Shown: positions 1-5,100 of the stretch, piece by piece
How the letters are laid out: each line of letters begins with the position of its first letter
How positions within the stretch are numbered: the first letter of the stretch is position 1
The notes under the pieces: generated by a model
Told to the model about the DNA's origin: nothing
What the model saw: only the letters and a program-made list of their open reading frames with translations
The model's database searches: none
Assembly (NCBI GenBank): GCA_043801935.1
Contig: JAZDLO010000110.1
Coordinates: forward strand, 1 to 5,100
Direction: 5' to 3'
DNA: 5,100 bases
From: JAZDLO01 sp043801935
Lineage (GTDB): Bacteria; Actinomycetota; Thermoleophilia; RBG-16-64-13
Position numbers and translations under genes: made by a program

Positions 1-150
1 GGCGAGACCACCCAGGACCTCCAGCACAGCTTGGAGAGCGTGGCCTGCTTCGGTTCGTGCGCCCTGGCGCCGGTGGTCGTCTTGGATGACAAGGTATACG
101 GCCGGATGACCCAAAGGAAAACGGAAAGGCTGATCGAGGGCAAGCGATGA
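1..150 (+). CDS. nuoE: NuoE/HydC-type [2Fe-2S] subunit, C-terminal fragment
   Basis: Only the last 49 codons are present; the 5' end lies outside the window. Frame 1 reads through to TGA at 148-150. The fragment contains VACFGSCALAPVV, which matches the second half of the thioredoxin-like [2Fe-2S] domain of NuoE/HndA/HydC. Its two cysteines (codons at 46-48 and 58-60, C-x3-C) are the distal pair of cluster ligands; the proximal C-x4-C pair would lie upstream. It is followed by the usual VYGRMT strand and a helix ending the protein. In this family the subunit docks on NuoF and carries a [2Fe-2S] cluster close to the FMN. The stop overlaps the next start (ATGA, 147-150), so the two genes are very probably translationally coupled partners. 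The family call is secure for the tail. Whether the full protein is a standard length of about 160 residues cannot be seen. Confidence 0.87.
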   Translation, partial: GETTQDLQHSLESVACFGSCALAPVVVLDDKVYGRMTQRKTERLIEGKR

Positions 151-2009
151 CTCTGGATGAACTGAGAAGACAGGCACAGGCAGACTGGGACGATTTCGTC
201 CGTCCGGACCGGCCTCGAATCCTGGTTGGGTCGGCCACGTGCGGCCGGGCCGCGGGCTCACTGGACGTCATCGCGGCGTTCCGCGAGCAGCTCCGCAAGA
301 ACTCCTTGGACGCGAACGTTGTGGAGGTCGGGTGTTTAGGCCTCTGCTACGCTGAGGTCCTGGTGGAGGTCAGGGGCCAGCAAGGACCGGCTGTCCTGTA
401 CCAGGGCGTCACCCCGCCGATGGTACCGGAGCTGGTGGAGCGGCACCTCAGCGATGGCCAACCGGTGCTCGACAAGGCGTTGGCCGTGATGGACGGCGGG
501 TCGCTGGACGGCGTGCCCCGGTTTGAAGACCTGCCAATGGTTAAGCCTCAGGTGAGGATCGTGCTGCGCAATTGCGGAGCCATCGACGGCGGAAGCATCA
601 ACCACTACATCGCTCGAGGGGGATACGCCGGGCTGTCTCGCGCGTTCACGCTAAGCCCGGAGGAGGTGATCGAGGAGATCAAGGCCTCGGGACTGCGCGG
701 CCGTGGAGGGGCAGGATTTCCCACCGGCCAGAAGTGGAGCCTCGCGCGCCAGTCGCCGGGAACGCCGAAGTATGTGATCTGCAACGCGGACGAGGGCGAC
801 CCCGGCGCATTCATGAACCGCTCGCTCATCGAGGGTGACCCTCACGCCGTGCTCGAAGGACTCATCATCGCGGGATACGCCATCGGCGCGAGCCAGGGAT
901 ACGTCTATTGCCGCGCTGAGTACCCGCTAGCCATCGAGCGGCTGCACTTGGCCGTTTCCCAGATGCGCCAGAAGGAGCTCCTGGGCCAGAATGTCCTGGG
1001 CTCCGGCTTCGACTTCGACATTGCGATCAAGAAGGGCGCGGGCGCCTTCGTCTGCGGCGAGGAGACCGGGCTCATCGCCAGCATAGAGGGGAAGCGGGGG
1101 ATGCCCCGGTCGCGCCCGCCTTACCCCGCCGTCTCCGGCCTCTTCGGCAAGCCGACCAACATCAACAACGTCGAGACCCTGGCGCTGGCCTCGGCGATTA
1201 TGGATAAGGGCGCGCAATGGTTCGCGCAGTTCGGGACCGAAAGGAGCAAGGGCACGAAGACGTTCGCCCTGGTGGGACGGATCAACCGCACCGGACTGAT
1301 CGAGGTCCCTATGGGCATCCCCCTGAAGACCGTGATCGAGGACATCGGCGGCGGCGTCCTCGGGGGCGCCAGGTTCAAGGCCGTCCAGACCGGGGGCCCC
1401 TCCGGCGGGTGCATCCCGGCCCAGCACCTGGACCTGCCCCTGGATTACGAGCGGCTCGCGGAGGTCGGCTCCATCATGGGGTCCGGCGGCATGGTCGTGA
1501 TGGACGAAGAGTCCTGCATGGTGGACGTGGCCCGCTACTTCCTGACGTTTACGGAGAACGAGTCCTGCGGCAAGTGCGTCCCCTGCCGGATGGGGACCCA
1601 GCACCTGCTCCGCATCCTCACCGACATCGCCGAGGGGCGGGGCACGGCCGAGCAGATGGAGAAACTCGGCAAGCTGGGCGAAGCCGTGACGATGGGCTCT
1701 CTCTGCGGGCTGGGCCAGACCGCTCCCAACCCGGTGATGAGCACGCTGCGCCATTTCCGCAGCGAGTACATTGCCCACATTGAGGCACACAAGTGCCCGG
1801 CCCATGTTTGCCGGCAACTGAATGTCTACCGGATCGACCCCGAGATCTGCGTGCAACGGGGGCATGGATGCGGCGTGTGCAGGATGAATTGCCCGGAGAA
1901 AGCCATTGTTGGAGAGAAGAACCAACCTCACCGGGTCGATGCGACCTTGTGCTGTAAGTGTGGCGTATGCGTGGACGCCTGCCATTTCGGTGCGGTGATC
2001 GTTGACTGA
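147..2009 (+). CDS. nuoF: NuoF/HydB-type NADH-binding FMN/iron-sulfur subunit
   Basis: This is a complete 620-residue cytoplasmic flavoprotein that oxidises or reduces NAD(H) through FMN and passes electrons to Fe-S clusters. Domains in order: a NuoE-like thioredoxin-fold domain, about 22-110 (C32, C63, C67); the nucleotide/FMN-binding core, with GRGGAGFPTGQKW at 185-197, NADEGDPGAF at 213-222, GAGAFVCGEET at 297-307 and NNVET at 340-344; an SLBB segment around GGPSGGCIP, 416-424; the NuoF [4Fe-4S] site C474-x2-C477-x2-C480 with C520; and a C-terminal two-cluster ferredoxin (C568, C575, C578, C582; C602, C605, C608, C612). At 620 residues it is much longer than respiratory NuoF (about 430-450). 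The added N- and C-terminal Fe-S domains are those of HydB/HndC/StnB, the NADH module of bifurcating complexes. The start at 147 overlaps the upstream stop as ATGA, with GAGG at 136-139 as a plausible ribosome site. Oddities: Val27 stands where relatives often have the first cluster Cys, and the first ferredoxin motif has a wide C-x6-C gap. It is probably a soluble partner of the genes on both sides. Confidence 0.97.
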   Translation: MTLDELRRQAQADWDDFVRPDRPRILVGSATCGRAAGSLDVIAAFREQLRKNSLDANVVEVGCLGLCYAEVLVEVRGQQGPAVLYQGVTPPMVPELVERHLSDGQPVLDKALAVMDGGSLDGVPRFEDLPMVKPQVRIVLRNCGAIDGGSINHYIARGGYAGLSRAFTLSPEEVIEEIKASGLRGRGGAGFPTGQKWSLARQSPGTPKYVICNADEGDPGAFMNRSLIEGDPHAVLEGLIIAGYAIGASQGYVYCRAEYPLAIERLHLAVSQMRQKELLGQNVLGSGFDFDIAIKKGAGAFVCGEETGLIASIEGKRGMPRSRPPYPAVSGLFGKPTNINNVETLALASAIMDKGAQWFAQFGTERSKGTKTFALVGRINRTGLIEVPMGIPLKTVIEDIGGGVLGGARFKAVQTGGPSGGCIPAQHLDLPLDYERLAEVGSIMGSGGMVVMDEESCMVDVARYFLTFTENESCGKCVPCRMGTQHLLRILTDIAEGRGTAEQMEKLGKLGEAVTMGSLCGLGQTAPNPVMSTLRHFRSEYIAHIEAHKCPAHVCRQLNVYRIDPEICVQRGHGCGVCRMNCPEKAIVGEKNQPHRVDATLCCKCGVCVDACHFGAVIVD

Positions 2010-2056
2010 GGAGCGGGACATGATTCGCCCTGCTCAGGAAAGAGGAAACGTCAGAC
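2010..2056 (+). promoter_or_regulatory. Intercistronic spacer with ribosome site and possible leader ORF
   Basis: There are 47 bases between the nuoF-type stop and the start of the fusion gene. AGAGGA at 2041-2046 lies 10 bases upstream of the ATG at 2057 and is the likely ribosome-binding site. A second, stronger-looking GAGGAGCGGG (2009-2018) sits just before an ATG at 2020. That ATG opens a 16-codon frame ending at TAG 2068-2070, overlapping the beginning of the fusion gene in another frame. The short frame could be chance, or it could couple translation of the large third subunit to that of the second. No terminator-like hairpin with a T-run is visible here, so co-transcription is expected. 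Confidence 0.5.
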
Positions 2057-4546
2057 ATGATATCGCTTAGCATTGACGGGGTGGAAGTCTCGGTAGAGGA
2101 AGGGAGGACCGTCCTCGAGGCGGCGCGGCAGGTTGGGATCGAGATCCCCACGCTCTGCGCCCACAAGGACCTGTCTCCCTACGGCGCCTGCCGCATGTGC
2201 ATCGTGGAGATCGAGGGGATACGCGGCTTTCCCACGTCCTGTACCACCCCCGCCGCGGACGGGATGGCTGTGCGGACCACGACGGAGGCGGTCGCGACGC
2301 TGCGCAACCGGATCCTTGAGCTGATGCTTTCCGGCCATCCGAGCGCATGCCTGGTCTGTCCGCACCGCGAGGCCTGCGAGAAGTACCGCCCCGACCCTTC
2401 CAAGGCGGGCCGGACCACGCGCTGCGGCTTCTGCTCCAACCGCGCGAGCTGCGAAGTGCGTGAGCTGACTTTCAAGATGACGCCGACCCGGATGACGCCG
2501 ACGCCGGAACTCGAGCTGCCGACCCTCTATTCGAAGCTCAACGTGGAGAGGGACGACCCGTTCATGGACCGCGACTACAACCTCTGCGTCCTGTGCGGGC
2601 GCTGTTGGCGCATCTGCGAAGAGATCCACGGTCAGCCGGCCATCAGCCTCATCAACCGTGGTCGCCGGACGCGAATCGGGACCTCATTCCAGCGGAGCCA
2701 CGTCGATTCCGGCTGCGTCTTCTGCGGCGCCTGCATTGACATCTGCCCGACGGGCAGCCTTTCCGACCGCTACGGCCGCTGGTACGGCCTGCCGCACGAG
2801 GCCATGCCCTCGGCCTGCGAAATTTGCCCCGAAGGCTGCTCCTTTTCCGTCCTGCTCAAGGACAATGGCGTCGTCGCCACGCGCATGACCGGCTATGACC
2901 GCGATGCCAGGCTCTGTGCCCTCGGAAGGTTCGCCTACGTGCAGATGATGAACGCACCCGCCCGTCTCCGCCATCCCAGGCTCAAAGAGGGCGGCGAGCA
3001 TGTCGGCGTCGACCGCGACAAGACCGTGGCCGCCGTGGCAAAGCGGCTCCAGAAGTATGTCGGAGAGTCCTTTGCCGTGATCGCCACCGAGTCCGGGACG
3101 CGCGAAGTCCGGTACCTCTACGAAAAATTCGCACGGGACGTAATGAAGGGCCGCATCACCTACTTGCGCGCGGACGGCGGCCCTGATCCCAGCGGACCCC
3201 AAGAAGGCATCCTGGATGGGAAGATCAAGGCCGCGATCATGGCCGGCGACCTGCTGACCGAGGACGCGCTGGCCAAGATCGAGTACCTCGTGGTCATAGA
3301 CTTCCTGCCGTCGGCGGCTTCGCGGCGCGCTGACGCGCTCCTGCCGGTCGCGGTCCTCTCCGAGGTCAGTGGGACACTCCGCACATCGGCGGGCGAGATC
3401 AAGGCCGTGAGCGCCCTGACCCCGCCGCCCGACGAGGCGCAGCCGGAGTGGATGCTTGTGCGCGACCTGGCCCGCGCCATGGGGGCCCCGGGCTTCGAAT
3501 ACAACTCCATCGACGAAGTCACGGCCGAGATCAAGAACGACCCCGCACCGGCGCCCGTCGCCGGCTCGCCCCGCGACCGGCTGAAGGATCTCCCGGCGCG
3601 CTACCGCGGCCATCTATTCGCGGACACGGTCGGCGCCCTGGAAGCGATGGGACTGCCGACCACGCCCAGGAAACCACGGCCTGAGCTGGCGGAGGGCTTC
3701 CTGGTCCTGGAGAAGCAGGAGGTCGTCCCGAACTTTCACCTCCTTAAGATCGAGGCGCGCACCGTGGCGCAGTTCGCCAAGCCCGGTCAGTTCGTGATCC
3801 TTATGGTGAACGAGACGTCGGAGCGGGTGCCCTACACCCTCGGCGACTGGGACCCGGAGGGCGGGACCATCACCATCGTGGTGGAGGAGGTCGGCCGGGC
3901 GAGTCGGGAGGTGGTCGAGTTGAAGAAGGGCGATCGCATTGCCCACGTCACTGGCCCCCTGGGCCTCCCCTTCCCGGTCAAGAACGTGGGGACCGTGGCG
4001 CTCGGCGGCGGCTGCTACGGCATCGCCTCCATCTATCCCCTCGCCCGCGCCATGAAGCAGGCGGGCAACCGTGTGATTTCGGTGATCGAGGCCTCCAACG
4101 ACTTCCTGTTCTACATGGAGGACAAGCTACGGTCGGTGTCCGACGAGCTCCTGTGCGCGACCAAGGACGGCAGCCGTGGTACATGGGGCGGAGTCCAGGA
4201 GGTCTTCGTCAACCTGGCTGGGAGCGACGCGAAGGTGGACATGTTCATCGCCATCGGATGCACCTTCATGATGAGGATGGTCTCCGAGGCCACCAGGCCC
4301 CTCGGCATCCCCACCTATGTCACACTGAACCCCATCATGATGGACGGCACAGGGATGTGCGGCGCCTGCCGCGTCACGGTGGCCGGCAAGACCAAGTTTG
4401 CGTGCGTGGACGGGCCAGCGTTCAACGGCCACGAGGTGGACTGGGACGAGCTGCTCCGCCGGAGGGGGGCGTACGCCACACTCGAGGTCGATGCCCTACA
4501 CTCTGTCCACTCGCGCCCGGATATCGTGCAGTTCCCGCCGTTGTAG
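2057..4546 (+). CDS. NuoG-like iron-sulfur protein fused to NfnA/SudB-type FAD/NAD(P) reductase
   Basis: This is a complete 829-residue composite electron-transfer subunit with no signal peptide or membrane segment. N-terminal NuoG/HydA-like part: a [2Fe-2S] ferredoxin (C34, C45, C48, C62); a His-Cys [4Fe-4S] domain (H94, C98, C101, C107), followed by an extra C123-x2-C126-x5-C132; two ferredoxin-type [4Fe-4S] motifs (C177, C180, C183, C187; C220, C223, C226, C230); and a MopB-type [4Fe-4S] site (C254-x2-C257-x3-C261, C287). Residues about 288-490 are a shortened molybdopterin-oxidoreductase remnant. After a linker with YRGH (516-519), residues 547-829 match NfnA/SudB/PyrK from end to end: FAD-site segment RVPYTLGDWD (590-599), nucleotide loop GGGCYGIA (650-657), and a C-terminal [2Fe-2S] site D763, C768, C771, C783. 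There is no H-cluster motif set and no intact molybdenum domain. It is probably the third subunit of a complex with the two preceding genes, carrying electrons between the NADH/FMN module and a second flavin/pyridine-nucleotide site. NAD versus NADP preference cannot be read from the sequence. The start at 2057 fits because the ferredoxin fold begins immediately (MISLSIDGVEV). Confidence 0.95.
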   Translation: MISLSIDGVEVSVEEGRTVLEAARQVGIEIPTLCAHKDLSPYGACRMCIVEIEGIRGFPTSCTTPAADGMAVRTTTEAVATLRNRILELMLSGHPSACLVCPHREACEKYRPDPSKAGRTTRCGFCSNRASCEVRELTFKMTPTRMTPTPELELPTLYSKLNVERDDPFMDRDYNLCVLCGRCWRICEEIHGQPAISLINRGRRTRIGTSFQRSHVDSGCVFCGACIDICPTGSLSDRYGRWYGLPHEAMPSACEICPEGCSFSVLLKDNGVVATRMTGYDRDARLCALGRFAYVQMMNAPARLRHPRLKEGGEHVGVDRDKTVAAVAKRLQKYVGESFAVIATESGTREVRYLYEKFARDVMKGRITYLRADGGPDPSGPQEGILDGKIKAAIMAGDLLTEDALAKIEYLVVIDFLPSAASRRADALLPVAVLSEVSGTLRTSAGEIKAVSALTPPPDEAQPEWMLVRDLARAMGAPGFEYNSIDEVTAEIKNDPAPAPVAGSPRDRLKDLPARYRGHLFADTVGALEAMGLPTTPRKPRPELAEGFLVLEKQEVVPNFHLLKIEARTVAQFAKPGQFVILMVNETSERVPYTLGDWDPEGGTITIVVEEVGRASREVVELKKGDRIAHVTGPLGLPFPVKNVGTVALGGGCYGIASIYPLARAMKQAGNRVISVIEASNDFLFYMEDKLRSVSDELLCATKDGSRGTWGGVQEVFVNLAGSDAKVDMFIAIGCTFMMRMVSEATRPLGIPTYVTLNPIMMDGTGMCGACRVTVAGKTKFACVDGPAFNGHEVDWDELLRRRGAYATLEVDALHSVHSRPDIVQFPPL

Positions 4547-4592
4547 CACTGGCGTCGAATGCCTGACCAACGGGGAGTGACTTTGCGCGAAG

Positions 4593-4688
4593 GTGAGAGG
4601 GTCAGAGGTGAGAAGTCAGAGGAGACACGAGACGCCGAGCCGCCGGGGTCTCGCGTCTCCTCTGACCTCTTACTTCTCACCCCCTCAC
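4593..4688. repeat. Long imperfect palindrome between convergent genes
   Basis: The inner arms are 4616-4633 and 4648-4665: 18 bases, complementary except for one A·C mismatch (4627/4654), around a 14-base GC-rich loop. Stepping outward, 4608-4615 (gtgagaag) pairs with 4673-4680 (cttctcac) across a 7-base bulge on the right. Further out, 4593-4600 pairs with 4681-4688 with one mismatch. The left arm also holds a direct repeat of gtcagagg (4601-4608 and 4615-4622). The element sits 46 bases after the plus-strand stop and 25 bases before the minus-strand stop, so it could end or protect transcripts from both sides. There is no T-run on either strand, so it is not a canonical intrinsic terminator. 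Its purine-rich, internally repetitive arms look more like a dispersed REP-type intergenic palindrome. The rest of 4547-4713 shows no gene. Confidence 0.72.
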
Positions 4689-4713
4689 GCCGTCTGCGTC
4701 GAACGGCTCTCGC

Positions 4714-5100
4714 CTACTTGTCGAACAGCGCTCCTGACAATCCCTCGAGGCTGTAGCTCCCCCTCGGCACAAGATCCAGCACGACAACTTCGTTCGTCCC
4801 CCGCCGCAACCAGGGGCCTGGCAAGTACAGCGTCCGCTGCGGCCCAACCTCCCAGAACCGCCCGAGATTGTGGCCGTTCACCCAGACGGCGCCCTTCCCC
4901 CAACCGCGCAGGTCGAGCCAGGTGTCGCCGACGTCGCTGACGGTGAAGGTGCCGCGGTAGAAGGCCGGCACGGCCAGCCCGCCCGGGCCGCCCGCCGCAG
5001 GCGCCTCGCTGCCCGCGGCCCCGAACCGTAGCGGCCGCAGATCCTCCATCGGCAGCCGGTACATCTCCCACCCGCTCACGGTCCGGCCCGCGAACGTCAC
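4714..5100 (-). CDS. GH35-type beta-galactosidase, C-terminal fragment
   Basis: The last 128 codons of a minus-strand gene enter at the right edge and stop at TAG (complement of 4714-4716). The visible protein is the C-terminal beta-sandwich (jelly-roll) region found in family 35 beta-galactosidases: GWEMYRLPM near the left, PAFYRGTF at about 45-52, then GWGKGAVWVNGHNLGR (66-81) followed by FWEVGPQRTLYLPGPWL and NEVVVLDL. The GWGKG-VWVNG-NLGR-W-GPQ-TLYVP pattern is the well-known C-terminal signature of GH35 enzymes, which remove terminal beta-galactose from glycans. The catalytic TIM barrel with its two glutamates would lie outside the window, so activity and localisation cannot be judged. 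The GTG at the very edge (complement of 5098-5100) is an internal Val, not a start. The gene is convergent with the redox operon, 167 bases away, and shows no functional link to it. Confidence 0.88.
   Translation of the reverse strand: MTFAGRTVSGWEMYRLPMEDLRPLRFGAAGSEAPAAGGPGGLAVPAFYRGTFTVSDVGDTWLDLRGWGKGAVWVNGHNLGRFWEVGPQRTLYLPGPWLRRGTNEVVVLDLVPRGSYSLEGLSGALFDK

Noticed and set aside
927..2021. Long open frame (364 codons) on the minus strand opposite the nuoF-type gene
   Set aside because: It lies entirely antisense to a strongly conserved gene, its translation has no recognisable domain, and such frames are common in high-GC DNA.
2477..2504. Short direct repeat of atgacgccgac (15-base period)
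   Set aside because: Only two copies, encoding MTPTRMTPTP in the segment before the ferredoxin motifs. This is too short to treat as a repeat element.
2684..3613. Long open minus-strand frame (309 codons) opposite the fusion gene
   Set aside because: It is an antisense shadow with low-complexity, His/Arg/Gly-rich composition and no recognisable motif.
2057..4546. [FeFe]-hydrogenase large subunit (HydA)
   Set aside because: The N-terminal ferredoxin and cluster arrangement resembles HydA, but none of the H-cluster cysteine motifs is present and the C-terminus is an FAD/NAD(P) reductase.
2057..4546. Functional formate dehydrogenase or other molybdenum oxidoreductase
   Set aside because: The MopB-type cluster is present, but the molybdopterin domain is reduced to about 200 residues and no candidate Mo-ligating Cys/Sec position is visible after C287 in a normal context.
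1..4546. Part of a respiratory complex I (nuo) operon
   Set aside because: NuoF is of the extended HydB type, the NuoG-like protein is an NfnA fusion, and the next gene is a convergent glycosidase rather than nuoH or other membrane subunits.
4593..4688. Canonical Rho-independent terminator
   Set aside because: The hairpin is long, but neither strand has a T-run after the stem.
5098..5100. GTG start of a 128-residue minus-strand gene
   Set aside because: The sequence from this point is the interior of a GH35 C-terminal domain, so the gene continues beyond the window.

Overview
The window is high-GC, densely coding bacterial DNA. It holds the end of one operon on the plus strand and the end of an unrelated gene on the minus strand. 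The lineage cannot be fixed from the sequence. The HydB-type NuoF, a GH35 beta-galactosidase and the style of the intergenic palindrome would fit a fermentative or anaerobic, polysaccharide-degrading bacterium (for example from the Planctomycetota/Armatimonadota range), but that placement is a low-confidence guess.

Layout: (1) 1-150 (+) is the C-terminal tail of a NuoE/HydC-type thioredoxin-fold [2Fe-2S] subunit. (2) 147-2009 (+) is a complete 620-residue NuoF/HydB-type NADH-binding flavoprotein; its start overlaps the preceding stop as ATGA. (3) 2010-2056 is a 47-bp spacer with a possible 16-codon leader ORF. (4) 2057-4546 (+) is an 829-residue composite iron-sulfur flavoprotein. It has a NuoG/HydA-like N-terminus with Cys motifs for at least five clusters, a shrunken molybdopterin-oxidoreductase remnant, and a whole NfnA/SudB/PyrK-type FAD/NAD(P)- and [2Fe-2S]-binding reductase at its C-terminus. 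(5) 4547-4713 is a gene-free convergent spacer containing a long imperfect palindrome. (6) 4717-5100 (-) codes for the last 128 residues of a GH35-type beta-galactosidase (stop codon at 4714-4716) that runs off the window.

The three plus-strand genes look like one soluble electron-transfer complex. NuoE and NuoF form an NADH/FMN module of the kind that is the bifurcating core of HydABC hydrogenases and Stn transhydrogenases. The third subunit has a chain of Fe-S clusters that leads not to an H-cluster or a molybdenum site but, by fusion, to a second flavin/pyridine-nucleotide module. The most economical inference is an NADH : NAD(P)H (: ferredoxin) oxidoreductase or transhydrogenase. It would be analogous to StnABC but with an NfnA-like instead of an NfnB/GltD-like domain fused to the NuoG-like part. 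This is the most interesting object in the window. Its biochemical role is inferred, not shown.
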